A stretch of DNA of 64,000 bases. Source: an uncultured Lachnospiraceae bacterium (GTDB lineage Bacteria; Bacillota; Clostridia; Lachnospirales; Lachnospiraceae). The stretch covers positions 1 through 64,000 of the forward strand of contig CACWHK010000018.1 of the NCBI GenBank assembly GCA_902760755.1. Direction: 5' to 3'. Both the position numbers and the translations under genes were made by a program. Under the pieces are notes generated by a model that was given only the letters and a program-made list of their open reading frames with translations, ran no database searches and was not told the DNA's origin. Positions 26,905 through 37,300 of the stretch are shown here, piece after piece (the first letter of the stretch is position 1; the number at the start of each line of letters is the position of its first letter).

Positions 26905-27825
26905 ATGTATTATCTGATTCGTGATACCCTGGAGGAATGTACGCTGGAGGACTGCCGGAAGCGGGAGGCTCCTTATGTTGTGGTGCTTACCACGGAGGAG
27001 TGGCAGGCAGAGCGTTCGGATTTCGATATGGGCATCGATCTGGAGCCGGATACCAAGAATATCCACAATACGAAGGCGGAAGTGAACTACGATTCCCTGA
27101 CGGGAACCTTCTCGATCCCGAACCGACGGGATTTTGACCAGGAGGAATGGCATTTCGCATTCGCACTGGATGAGAAGGGAATCGTTTTTATTGATGACGG
27201 CGGGATGGCAGGTCATCTGATCCGGCGCGTGAAGCGCAACAAGAAGTGGCACATCCCCAGTCTGGAGCGGTTCCTGTATGATTTTCTGGAACAGATCATT
27301 ACCCGGGATCTGTCCATCCTGGAGGGATATGAACGTGAGCTGGATCAGATCGAAAATGTGATCCAGGAGGGCGGTGAGGCCGAGGAGCAGCTGAAGCGGG
27401 CCAATGAGATCCGCGGCAATCTCCGTGATCTTCGGATCCACTACGATCAGCTGATCGACCTGGGGCAGGAGCTGGAGGAGAACGAGAACGGCTTCTTTAA
27501 GGCTGAGAATGTCCGGTACTTCCACCTCTTTACGAATCGTATGTCCCGGCTGTATGATTCAGCTTCCTCGCTGCGTGACTATACCATGCAGGTACGAGAT
27601 ATGTATCAGGCCCAGCTGGATGTGAAGCAGAACCGGATCATGACGGTGCTGACGGTGGTGACCACCATTTTCATGCCCCTGACCCTGATCGTCGGCTGGT
27701 ACGGAATGAACTTCCGCTACATGCCGGAGCTGGAGTCCAGATGGGGATATCCGATCGTGATCGTCATCTGTCTGGCCATCGCCGTCACGAGTCTGATCTT
27801 CTTCCGGAAGAAACGATGGTTGTGA
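26905..27825 (+). CDS. CorA-family divalent cation transporter
   Basis: This 306-residue protein has a long cytoplasmic N-terminal domain and a stalk helix rich in charged residues. Two membrane helices lie near the C-terminus (about residues 248-267 and 280-298). The family signature is YGMN, in the segment LIVGWYGMNFRYMPE, at the end of the first helix. CorA proteins form pentameric channels for Mg2+ or Co2+; the substrate here is not proven. The ATG at 26905 follows AAGGAG; upstream in-frame codons lie within the leader hairpin. The S4-domain gene starts 7 bases after the stop. Confidence 0.88.
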   Translation: MYYLIRDTLEECTLEDCRKREAPYVVVLTTEEWQAERSDFDMGIDLEPDTKNIHNTKAEVNYDSLTGTFSIPNRRDFDQEEWHFAFALDEKGIVFIDDGGMAGHLIRRVKRNKKWHIPSLERFLYDFLEQIITRDLSILEGYERELDQIENVIQEGGEAEEQLKRANEIRGNLRDLRIHYDQLIDLGQELEENENGFFKAENVRYFHLFTNRMSRLYDSASSLRDYTMQVRDMYQAQLDVKQNRIMTVLTVVTTIFMPLTLIVGWYGMNFRYMPELESRWGYPIVIVICLAIAVTSLIFFRKKRWL

Positions 27826-27832
27826 GGTGACC

Positions 27833-28597
27833 ATGGCAGAACGAGATGATGATAACATTATACGCAACCGCCTGAAGGAACTGGCAGAGCGGTCTTACAG
27901 CGAAAACCGGTATCTTTATACCGGTTTTCTCGGTATGGGGGAGCTTTCGGTCTATCATGCGATGGAACGGGACCTTTCCTATGTTCCTTCGGATACCTTC
28001 GGAGGGACGGAGAGCTGCGAACGCCGCATGATCCGCTTCGGTTCCGAGGAAATGTGCGGCTATCCGGAGCCCTATCCGATCCGTCTCCTGAAGGTGGAGG
28101 CGGTGCAGGAGAAGTTCGCGGATCACCTGACCCACCGGGATTTTCTCGGCTCGGTGCTGGGACTGGGTCTGGAGCGGGAGAAGATCGGGGATATCTTCCT
28201 TCGGGAGAATGCCGGGTATCTCTTCGTTCATGAGAATGTGAGTGAGTACATCCGGGAGAATCTTTGCTTTGTGAAGCATACGAAGGTGCGGGTGCTGGAG
28301 CTCACCGCGGTTCCGGAGGAGCTGGAGCCAAAGCTTCGGGAGGAGGTACTGGTGGTCAGTGCGAATCGGATCGACAGTATCCTGGCGAGGCTCTATCATT
28401 TGTCCCGGGAGGAAGCCCAGCGGCTTGTGCACGGAGAGCAGGTGTTCGTCAATGGCAGGATCGTGACACAGGTGTCAAAGCCGCTGAAGGGCAGGGATGT
28501 GGTTTCGGTCCGGCATCATGGACGTTTTCGCTTCGAGGGAGAAGGAAGCAGAACGAAGAAGGACCGGCTGAATGTGAAGGTGCAGATCTATGTCTGA
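27833..28597 (+). CDS. YlmH-like RNA-binding protein with S4 domain
   Basis: This 254-residue cytoplasmic protein has the YlmH-type layout. The N-terminal region contains TGFLGMGEL, the middle domain has HRDFLGSVLGLGLEREKIGD, and the S4 RNA-binding domain sits at about residues 178-225 (RIDSILARLYHLSREEAQ, HGEQVFVNG). YlmH of Bacillus subtilis binds stalled 50S subunits in ribosome rescue (established knowledge). The ATG at 27833 uses the AGGTG just upstream, close to the corA-like stop codon, so the two genes are probably co-transcribed. Confidence 0.88.
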   Translation: MAERDDDNIIRNRLKELAERSYSENRYLYTGFLGMGELSVYHAMERDLSYVPSDTFGGTESCERRMIRFGSEEMCGYPEPYPIRLLKVEAVQEKFADHLTHRDFLGSVLGLGLEREKIGDIFLRENAGYLFVHENVSEYIRENLCFVKHTKVRVLELTAVPEELEPKLREEVLVVSANRIDSILARLYHLSREEAQRLVHGEQVFVNGRIVTQVSKPLKGRDVVSVRHHGRFRFEGEGSRTKKDRLNVKVQIYV

Positions 28598-28739
28598 GGG
28601 AGGTGCGGTCATGACGAAGTCATGACATAGGAATCGCACCGACCGACGCGCCGCAGAGCGCATGCGAGAGAGCGATACATATTGGTAGGGTGCCCGGCAG
28701 AAGGAGAAGGCGAGAGTGCCGGGGGAACAGGAGGTTACT
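28598..28739 (+). other. Structured gap upstream of the kinase operon
   Basis: GGTGCG (28612-28617) and CGCACC (28635-28640) enclose the palindromic hairpin GTCATGAC-GAA-GTCATGAC. A second hairpin GCGC-CGCAGA-GCGC follows. No clear promoter is seen, so the kinase operon may depend on read-through from the upstream genes or on a promoter I cannot recognise. AGGAGG for the kinase lies at its end. Confidence 0.5.
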
Positions 28740-30260
28740 ATGGGAGGAAAGATTACACTCACGGTCACCAGAGGGGAGCTGGAAGGAAAGGTTTATGAAT
28801 ACACGGAGCCGGACCGGATCTTTGTGGGACGGAAGGAGGACTGCGGGATCGTGCTCCCGGAGAACACGGTTTCACGCTATCACTGTCTTCTGGACATCAA
28901 TCCGCCGAAGATCCTGCTGAAGGATTTCGGAAGCCTGAACGGAACCTACCTGAATGATGAGAAGATCGGACAGCGGGAACGGGAGCAGTCCCCGGAGGAG
29001 GCGGAAGGCGAGGACCATGAAACCTACGAGCTCCATGACGGAGACCGGGTGCGCCTCGGAAAGCGGTGCGAGATTACCTGCGCGGTGGTTGTGCAGGAGG
29101 AACCGGAGGAAGCATCTGCATCCGTGGAGCCCAAGGAAGAGGACGAGGAGTCGGAATACCTCTCCGTCTCTCAGGGAGAGCAGAAGGTCTGTGCAGCCTG
29201 CGGAAATATGTTCCCGCCGACCTCGCCGGATGATACGCTTTGTATGGAATGCCGTCAGGATCGGGAGAAGATGCTGGGAGTCATCCTGGCTGCGCTGATC
29301 GGCGGAGCAATCCGGGAGGAAGCACCGGCGGGAGGACCTTCCCCCGTCAAGGGCTTCGAGCGGGTGGAACGGCTCGGAAAGGGCGGCATGGGTGAGGTCT
29401 GGAAGGTGCGGGAGGAATCCACCGGAAAGCTTTACGCTCTGAAGACCATGCTTCCGGAGGCGGCAGCGAATCCGAAGGTAACTGCCATGTTCCTTCGGGA
29501 AGCAAAGCTCTCGGAGTACCTGGATCATAAAAATGTGGTAAGGACCTACCAGACCGGCTGTGCGGATGGCACCTTCTTTATCCTGATGGAGCTTTGTGAG
29601 GGCGGAAGCGTGGATGACCTTATGAAGCGGCAGGGCGGGCGGCTTACTCTGAATATGGCCACCCTGATCATGCTTCAGGTGCTGGACGGTCTGGACTATG
29701 TTCACCATGTGGATGTGGATGTGGAGATCAGGAAGCGGGGTATCTTCGGAAGAAAGACCATGAATGCCAGAGGACTGGTGCACCGGGATTTTAAGACGGG
29801 AAATATCTTCCTTTCGGACCGGGGAGATCATCCGGTGGCGAAGGTGGCGGACTTCGGTATGGCCAAGGCCTTCCAGGCAGCCGGCTTTTCGAGCATCAGC
29901 AATGACAATGCGGTCCGGGGGACGGTTCCCTTCATGCCGCGTCAGCAGGCACTGGACTGCAGGTACGCAAAGCCGGAGGTGGATGTCTGGGCGGCTGCGG
30001 CCAGCTATTATCATATGCTGACCGGTGAATTTCCGAAAAACTTCCGTTCCGGGAAAAATATGTGGCAGGCCATCGTTACGGAGAAGGCGGTTCCCATCCT
30101 GGAACGGGGAGTCATGCTCCCCTCCGGGCTGGCTGAGGTGATCGACCGGGCTCTGCAGGAGGAGCCGGAGATCGGCTGCAAATCCGCGGCAGAGCTTCGG
30201 GAAGCTATCGTGGACAGAATCCCGGCGTTCACAAGAGAGTATTGCCGGGACTTCATATAA
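28740..30260 (+). CDS. FHA-zinc ribbon-Ser/Thr protein kinase
   Basis: This 506-residue soluble protein has three parts. An FHA phospho-threonine-binding domain (about residues 5-115) has the key Gly-Arg at 30-31, SRYH at 45-48 and NGT at 67-69. A zinc ribbon has CAAC at 151-154 and CMEC at 168-171. A Hanks-type kinase (about 205-490) has the glycine loop GKGGMGEV, Lys235 in YALKTM, HRDFKTGN with the catalytic Asp350, and DFG at 371-373. The usual APE segment reads MPRQQ instead. An insert rich in Val/Asp and Arg precedes HRD. AGGAGG precedes the ATG at 28740. It begins a six-gene operon with a phosphatase, a second kinase and a protease. Confidence 0.9.
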   Translation: MGGKITLTVTRGELEGKVYEYTEPDRIFVGRKEDCGIVLPENTVSRYHCLLDINPPKILLKDFGSLNGTYLNDEKIGQREREQSPEEAEGEDHETYELHDGDRVRLGKRCEITCAVVVQEEPEEASASVEPKEEDEESEYLSVSQGEQKVCAACGNMFPPTSPDDTLCMECRQDREKMLGVILAALIGGAIREEAPAGGPSPVKGFERVERLGKGGMGEVWKVREESTGKLYALKTMLPEAAANPKVTAMFLREAKLSEYLDHKNVVRTYQTGCADGTFFILMELCEGGSVDDLMKRQGGRLTLNMATLIMLQVLDGLDYVHHVDVDVEIRKRGIFGRKTMNARGLVHRDFKTGNIFLSDRGDHPVAKVADFGMAKAFQAAGFSSISNDNAVRGTVPFMPRQQALDCRYAKPEVDVWAAAASYYHMLTGEFPKNFRSGKNMWQAIVTEKAVPILERGVMLPSGLAEVIDRALQEEPEIGCKSAAELREAIVDRIPAFTREYCRDFI

Positions 30261-30291
30261 ATGACACGGACGGTGAAGAGAGGAGACGAAA

Positions 30292-31053
30292 ATGAAGACA
30301 GAGCATTTTCAGTATGAAATAAAAGCTGCCGGTCTTACGGATATCGGCTCCCTCAGGGAGGAGAATCAGGATGAGGTGATCCTTTCTCCGAAGAAGGGTC
30401 TCTTTGCCGTGTCCGACGGAATGGGGGGACTGCCCCAGGGCGGGGACGCGTCGGCCTATGTGTGCAGGGCATTTCCCATGGTGATGGAGAGCTGTGAGCC
30501 TCTTCTGGAGAAGGCCACGACGGAGGAAGCAGCGGGAATCCTCCGGGAGACGGTTCAGATGATCAGTGACGGGCTGTATCAGAGGGGAAATTCCTCCGGC
30601 ATTTTCATGTTCGGGGCAACCCTTGCAGGGGTCATGCTCTTTCAGGAACAGGCGGTTTTTGTATGTCTCGGTGACAGCCGGGGGTACCTCCTTCCGAAGT
30701 ATAAGAAGAAGCTGATCCAGGTCACGGAGGATATGAATGTGGCCGGGTATCTTGTGCGTATGGGGCGGATGACGAAGGAAGCGGCGAAGGGAAGCCCTGC
30801 CAGCTCCCAGCTTACGGCCTTCGTGGGCATGCCGGCACCGGCAACACCGGAGACCTTTGTTGTGGACGTGAAGCCGGGAGACCGGATCCTTCTTTGCAGC
30901 GACGGGCTGTACGGTATGGTTCCGGAGCGGGAGATCGCACGGCTCATGCGAAACAGCGAGAATCCGGAGACCGTGTGCAGGGAGCTGATCGATGCAGCAA
31001 ACCGACATGGGGGAAGGGATAACATATCCGCAGTCTATATTCAGATAATTTAA
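30292..31053 (+). CDS. PP2C-type Ser/Thr protein phosphatase
   Basis: This 253-residue metal-dependent phosphatase is of the PrpC/Stp type. It shows the metal-binding motifs SLREENQDE, FAVSDGMGG with its Asp, GDSRGY, LLCSDGLYGM and GGRDNISA in the expected order. No membrane segment or signal peptide is present. It starts 31 bases after the first kinase and ends 12 bases before the second kinase, so it very likely reverses their phosphorylations. A GAGAGGAGA ribosome site precedes the ATG. Confidence 0.93.
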   Translation: MKTEHFQYEIKAAGLTDIGSLREENQDEVILSPKKGLFAVSDGMGGLPQGGDASAYVCRAFPMVMESCEPLLEKATTEEAAGILRETVQMISDGLYQRGNSSGIFMFGATLAGVMLFQEQAVFVCLGDSRGYLLPKYKKKLIQVTEDMNVAGYLVRMGRMTKEAAKGSPASSQLTAFVGMPAPATPETFVVDVKPGDRILLCSDGLYGMVPEREIARLMRNSENPETVCRELIDAANRHGGRDNISAVYIQII

Positions 31054-31065
31054 GGGGGGCTGAGT

Positions 31066-34000
31066 ATGGGGGATGAGAGAACAATCTATGACGGCAGTGA
31101 GAGCAGCTCGGACAGCGATGCTACCGTATATGAGGGTAGTGAGAGCAGCTCGGACAGTGACGCTACCGTATACGAAGGAAGCGAGAACAGCTCTGACGGG
31201 GATGCCACGGTGTATGAGAGCGGCTCTGACGGGGATGCCACGGTGTATGAGAGCAGCTCTGACCGTGACGCTACCGTGTATGAGGAGAGGGACGCAACGG
31301 TCGAAGAGAAGGAAGAGAAAACTCCGGTGGGGCTGCGGATCACAACCGGCTTTGCGATGCACGGAACCCCACGGAGGGGCGGATATATTCTGGGCACCTA
31401 TCGTGTGGACTCGGATGCCATCCACGGTGGTATGGGCTCCATCTGGCGCGTGCATCATGAGAACTGGAATGTGGATCTGGCCATGAAGCGTCCGAAGCCG
31501 TCCTATTTCGTGACCGAGAAACAGAGAGATGATTTTACGGAGGAGTGCAATGCATGGATCAGGCTGGGCCTGCATCCGAACATTGTATCCTGTTACTATG
31601 TCCGCCGGATCGAGGACGTACCTACCATCTTCTCCGAGTGGATGGATCGGGGCAGTCTGGAGGACTGTATTCAGGACCGGTCCCTCTATCAGGGGTCGGA
31701 GGAAGAGGTGAAACGATGTCTTCTGGATATCGCGATCCAGTTTGCCCGGGGACTGCATTTTGCGCATGAGCAGGGCCTTATCCATCAGGATGTGAAGCCG
31801 GCGAATCTGCTGCTGAATAAGAACTGGGAGGCCAAGGTCAGCGACTTTGGTCTGGCGAAGGCGCGCACCAATCTTGCGATCCCGGAGGATCCGTGGCGTG
31901 GATCGGATGGGGATCCCTCCGCAACCATCGTCACACCTGCGGGAGGGAAGACCCCGGCGTACTGCTCGCCGGAGCAGGCAGGGAACCAGCCCCTGACCCG
32001 TCGTTCGGATATCTACAGCTGGGCTGTCAGTGTTCTGGAAATGTACCTCGGCTCCAAGCCCTGGGCCCATGGCCGTGAGCTGACCGGCCCTATGGTAGGG
32101 ACTGTCTGCAACGAGTATTTCCCCATGTGCCGCGTTCCGATCCCGGAGCGTCTGCAGCGACTTCTGGCGCGTTGTCTCGCCAATGATCCGGATGACCGGT
32201 ATCATGACTTCGGCAGGGTGGAGGTCGCACTCAGGGAGATCTATACTATGGAGACGGGAGAGAGCTATCCCCGTCCCGCACCTCAGTCGGCAGCGAATAC
32301 GGCCGATTCCCTGAACAACCGGGCCCTCAGCATGATCGACCTCGGACAGTCGGAGAAGGCGCTGGAGCTTTGGAATGCCGCGCTTGCGGTGGATACCCGG
32401 AACGTAAATGTACTGACGAATCAATCTCTCTATCTTTGGAGAACAGGAAAATACAATGATGTTGAACTGCATCGGATCTTCCGGCAGCTGGAGGAGGAGT
32501 ATGGTGCGGAGGCGCTTTGCGATGACTTCTTCCGTGAGCGTGGATCGTCTTCGTTTGAGATTACGGTTCCGGAGTACATTTCCGGAAGGGGGTCGGACGG
32601 ACGAAGGAACCTGCTGGCGGTATCGGCCTGTCTGGACCGGGGGATCATTTCCTTCCTGACCAGAGAACGGGTCGAGGACGAGGTTTATCTCTATGTTCGC
32701 CAGTTTGATGTAAATACCGGGCGGGGAATCGGCTTCTGGCCGGATCCGGGAACGGAACCGCAGATCCTCTTCTCACCGAAGGAGAGCCGAAGCATCCTTT
32801 CGAAGGATGGCCGGCATCTCTTTGTTGCCATGACCGGAGGAGAAGCAAAGCTCTGGGATGTCCGGTCCCAGACCCTTCTCAAGGAGTATCATTCCTACGC
32901 GGAGCAGCCGAAGGAGTATAAGGCGTTTGAATCAGGGGAGCTTCCCATCGGGGAGAACCTGTATGCGATCAGGAACGGGCATACGCTTTTCGTAAAGCAG
33001 ATGGGGAATCACCGGATCCTGCAGACCCTGGAGCTGCCGGCGCTTAGCTCGGCGGATTCGGAAAAGGAACGGTATCCGGAGATTCTCGTGGACGGGGAAG
33101 GAAAGCAGCTGGTGCTTTATTCCAGAGTTCGGGATCAGCTTCGCTGGTATCTGCTCCCGCTGGACTCCCTGATCGGAAAGCCGGGAAGCATGCCCTATCG
33201 CGTTTCTTACCCGACGTCAATCCATGAAGCAACCACCATGGAGCAGAAGGTACAGCAGTGCCTGGAGAGCTTCGAACAGGCAGCGGAGCAAAAAGACGTA
33301 CAACGGATGCTGGCCGGTTACGAAAAAATGAAGAACTATTCCAAGAGCGAAGGAAAGAGCCCGCTGCTTCGCATGAACGAAGTGCTGCTTCGGTATCGGA
33401 AGCCGGTGGGGCTTTACGGGATCGGACCCGCGGCGGATACGCCGGAACACCTGGCCTGGGTCGTTGGTCTGGCCAAAGACCGGTGGGAATGTGATTACTG
33501 TGTTGCCCGGTCGGGAAAGGAACACCGGGTGCTGTACATTTCCGGGGAACGGACCGGTGATCAGAGGATCCTAGAGCGGACGACTCTGACGGAAGAGATT
33601 TACTTGCAGGAAACCGGAGAAATCCTTCGAAAAGAGTACGGGATCGGGCAGGAGGATAGCTGGGTAAATCAGATCCTTGCGATGGATCCCACCGGGCGGA
33701 TCGTGATCCTGGAGGTGGGAGACCGGAAGGCACCCTTCCATAAAATCCGCGGGTACGAGGGGGATTTCCGGATCCTCCGGCTGGATCTGGAGAAGGGGGA
33801 ATCCCGGGGGATCGCGGAGCGAAAGTCCCTCGGAGCCGAGCGGGAATGGTGCGCGCAGCCGGAGAGCGGTGCGGTCCTTTCCTGGGTATCCCGTAACAGC
33901 TACTTTTGGATGAACGAACCGGGGAAGGAAGAACGGGAGACCATCAATCTGCCGGAGGATACGTGTGATCCGGTAAAGCGGATTGTGGCATCCCGGGACG

Positions 34001-34359
34001 GAAAGCAGGTTCTGGTCTGCACCGCACAAAAGCTATTCATCTACGAGCCGGGGACGGCAGTGTGGAAGCCCTTCTTTGCCTCGGACGCAAAGATCGGGAG
34101 GGTAATCCCGACGGATGACCTTAAGATGATGCTTGTTACGATCGAACGGGGATACGGAGCACTGGATGACTGGATGCTGGTGCGGACGGAGGATGGAGAG
34201 GTGCTCTGGAAGGATACCTCCGAGGCCTTCGGAAGCAGCGGCGAAGCCAATCGCCTCGCGTCCTTCGAGGAAGGCAACCTGTATCTTACGGACCTGTATG
34301 GGAATCATGTGAGTAGCTGTTTCTGGGAGTTTGAAACACCGGAGGATCCGGTAGTATAG
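31066..34359 (+). CDS. Ser/Thr kinase with N-terminal TxxE array, TPR and propeller-like C-terminus
   Basis: The 1097-residue protein starts with a low-complexity, Ser/Asp-rich leader (residues 1-85) holding seven Thr followed at +3 by Asp or Glu (T6, T20, T34, T48, T59, T70, T78), mostly as DATVYE. The kinase domain (about 105-405) has HGGMGSIW, Lys141, HQDVKPANLL with catalytic Asp242 (Gln replaces the usual Arg) and DFG 260-262, then a CSPEQ segment. A TPR-like pair follows near residues 410-470. The remainder has repeated beta blocks such as HLFVAMTGGEAKLWDV, resembling WD-type propeller blades. No membrane helix is seen. The Thr array is a plausible docking site for the FHA domain of the first kinase. 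Confidence 0.88.
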   Translation: MGDERTIYDGSESSSDSDATVYEGSESSSDSDATVYEGSENSSDGDATVYESGSDGDATVYESSSDRDATVYEERDATVEEKEEKTPVGLRITTGFAMHGTPRRGGYILGTYRVDSDAIHGGMGSIWRVHHENWNVDLAMKRPKPSYFVTEKQRDDFTEECNAWIRLGLHPNIVSCYYVRRIEDVPTIFSEWMDRGSLEDCIQDRSLYQGSEEEVKRCLLDIAIQFARGLHFAHEQGLIHQDVKPANLLLNKNWEAKVSDFGLAKARTNLAIPEDPWRGSDGDPSATIVTPAGGKTPAYCSPEQAGNQPLTRRSDIYSWAVSVLEMYLGSKPWAHGRELTGPMVGTVCNEYFPMCRVPIPERLQRLLARCLANDPDDRYHDFGRVEVALREIYTMETGESYPRPAPQSAANTADSLNNRALSMIDLGQSEKALELWNAALAVDTRNVNVLTNQSLYLWRTGKYNDVELHRIFRQLEEEYGAEALCDDFFRERGSSSFEITVPEYISGRGSDGRRNLLAVSACLDRGIISFLTRERVEDEVYLYVRQFDVNTGRGIGFWPDPGTEPQILFSPKESRSILSKDGRHLFVAMTGGEAKLWDVRSQTLLKEYHSYAEQPKEYKAFESGELPIGENLYAIRNGHTLFVKQMGNHRILQTLELPALSSADSEKERYPEILVDGEGKQLVLYSRVRDQLRWYLLPLDSLIGKPGSMPYRVSYPTSIHEATTMEQKVQQCLESFEQAAEQKDVQRMLAGYEKMKNYSKSEGKSPLLRMNEVLLRYRKPVGLYGIGPAADTPEHLAWVVGLAKDRWECDYCVARSGKEHRVLYISGERTGDQRILERTTLTEEIYLQETGEILRKEYGIGQEDSWVNQILAMDPTGRIVILEVGDRKAPFHKIRGYEGDFRILRLDLEKGESRGIAERKSLGAEREWCAQPESGAVLSWVSRNSYFWMNEPGKEERETINLPEDTCDPVKRIVASRDGKQVLVCTAQKLFIYEPGTAVWKPFFASDAKIGRVIPTDDLKMMLVTIERGYGALDDWMLVRTEDGEVLWKDTSEAFGSSGEANRLASFEEGNLYLTDLYGNHVSSCFWEFETPEDPVV

Positions 34360-34383
34360 GAGAAGTTGAGGAGGGTTTGGCTT

Positions 34384-37300
34384 ATGGTTGGTTCCCATAC
34401 CATGGATTATGTATATGCCCGTGCGTCGGCGGAAATGAAGCACGGAAACCGAAAGCTCATGTGCATCGAGGATGTATTTCTCGGTATCCTGAAGCTGAGT
34501 GAGATGAAAGCGGAAGATATCCTGCAGGGATCTCCGATCCTTCTTGCTGCGACAAATATCGAGATCCGGGCGCTGAAGACGCTGCTCACGGAGGGCTATA
34601 AGGTAGATACCACCCACCTTCGGGGTATCCTTCGCCAGACGCTGCTGCACCTTCCTCCCATCGAGAAGGAAAATGTGGAGGAGTACTGGAATCGCGCGAA
34701 GAAGTTCGCTGCGGAGCGGAAATCCGAGCAGTATTTTCCTACAGATATGCTGCGGGCCATCGTGGAGAAACCCACGGAGATCCTGAAGCAGGTGTGTGAT
34801 ATCGCAGACTGGAACAAGCCGCACGAGGAAGCGAAGAAACCGGGGGAGGAGAAGGCGCCTGTGCCGGATGGCGAGGACGTTCCCTACGACGGAAAGGGAG
34901 GGAAGAATCCCCGGAGTGTCAAGGTGGTGGACGGCATGATCATGGCGGATAACGAGGAGGAAAATGCACGGGAAATGAGTCCGGACTACCTCTCGGAGCT
35001 GACGGGACGGATCCGCAGACTCCGTGCGAAGCTGCTTTCCACCGTGAAGGGGCAGGACCATGTGGTGCATGCATTTGCGGAGGGACTCTTTGCCGCAAAT
35101 GTACTGGCAGCCAGCGACGAGAACCGGAAACGCCCCCGTGCCATCTTTGCCTTCGTGGGACCTCCGGGAGTCGGAAAGACCTTCCTGGCAGAGCAGGCAG
35201 CAGAAGAACTGGGACTTCCCTTTAAGCGGTTTGATATGTCCACCTATTCGGACCATCAGTCCCACGGCGGACTTGTGGGCTGGGAGAAGAGCTATCAGGC
35301 AGCGGCACCGGGTGTACTGACGGGCTTTGTGGCTGAGAACCCCTGCTGTATCCTTCTCTTTGATGAGATCGAGAAGGCACATTTGAATACGATCCAGCTG
35401 TTTTTGCAGGTGTTGGATGCAGGACGCCTTACGGACCGTTATATTGGCCGGGAGGTAAGCTTTAAGGATACGATCATTATCTTTACCAGCAATGCAGGAA
35501 AGTCCCTCTATGAGGGCGAGGCCCGGCAGAACGCGGCCGGGATTCCCCGGAAGGTGATCCTGAATGCGCTGGAGACGGAGAAGGATCCGCGGACGGGATC
35601 CCCCTTCTTCCCCGGAGCCATCACCAGCCGTCTGGCCACAGGCTGGCCCATCCTGTTCAATCATCTGGAGCCCCACAATCTGGAGAAGATCAGTGAGAGA
35701 GAGATCTGCCGATTTGGAGAATTGTTTGAGAAGCAGTATGGAGTGAAGACGGAGTTTGATCCGCTTCTTGCCACGGCACTGCTCTTCCGCGAGGGTGGAG
35801 CTGCGGATGCCCGCACCCTCCGGGCGCAGACGGAGCTGTTCTTTAAGAATGAGATTTTCAAGGTCTGCCGCCTCTGGAACGAGGAAAGCTTTGAGAAGGT
35901 GGTAAGGACGTTGGAGAAGATTACCTTCTCTGTGGAAACGGATTCCCTTACACCGGAGTTAAAGCCGCTGTTCTTCCCGGATGAAAATGCGGAGATCCTG
36001 ATCTACGGAGATACGACCTTTGCGGATCACTGCAGGGAGGCCATGCCCGGGTTTATCTTTTATGACACCTGTAACGTAGAGGAAGCGCTTACCATTGCGG
36101 GAGAGAAGAACATCCGCATGGTGCTTCTGGATATTGCGGAAAAGAGCAGGACAACCGAGGAAATCCTCAGCACGGTCTATGAGGAGGATCTGCTTCTCTC
36201 CGTCGGAGCCTTTGACAATAAGCCCATGGCTGCCGGAGCCTTCCGGGACGGAGGCGGACTGTTCCGAAAGCTTCGGGAACGTCTTCCGGAGCTGCCGGTC
36301 TACCTGCTGGAGAAGAAGGACTTTGTGATCGACGAGGAGCTGACCATGAGCTTTGTCCGGGCAGGAGCCCGGGGCAAGCTGACGGAACCGGAGGAGGACT
36401 TTACCGTATTTGAGGATATTCTCACGGATGTCTGCCGGGAGCTCTACCTGCAGGAGGTGGCTGCGACACTTGCAGCCGAACGGAAGAACCTCTCCTTTGA
36501 GACGGCTCCGAAGCTGTCCGAGGACCAGAAGGAGGTGGTGATCCGCCTTCGCGATTTCTCGCTGAAACGGGCTGCGGAAGGCGAGGATGCCGGCAGCATT
36601 CTCAGCGACGCTGAGAAACCGAATACGAGATTTGACGACGTGATCGGAGCAAGGGACGCGAAGGACGAGCTTCGTTTCTTCGTGGAGTTCCTGAAGAATC
36701 CGAAGAAATACACGGCCAAGGGCTTAAAACCGCCGAAGGGTGTGCTGCTGTACGGCCCTCCGGGCACGGGCAAGACCATGCTGGCGCGTGCCATGGCGGG
36801 AGAATCCGACGTTGCATTTATTCCCGCCAATGCGTCCAACTTTGTGAATAAGTATGCAGGCTCCGGCCCTGCCGCGGTCCGTGACCTGTTCCAGAGGGCC
36901 AGACGATATGCTCCGGCGGTGGTATTCATCGACGAGATCGATGCCATCGGACGGAAGCGGGAGGGAACCACCTACGGACGGTCGGAGGAGACAACGCTTA
37001 ACTCCCTTCTTACGGAAATGGACGGCTTCTCCGTGGATCCGAAGCGACCGGTCTTTGTGCTTGCAGCCACAAACTTCGCAGTGGAAGCAGGAGGCCGCGG
37101 CATCGGAGAACTGGATCCGGCGCTGGTTCGTCGGTTTGACCGGAAGATCCTGGTGGATCTGCCGGATGAGGCAGACCGGGAGAAGCTGCTCCGGATGCTG
37201 ATCGGAAAGAACCCGACGCATGTGGTCAGTGAAGGGATGCTGCACCGGCTGGCAGAGCGGTCCACGGGTATGAGCCCCGCGAATCTGACAGGTGTGGTGG

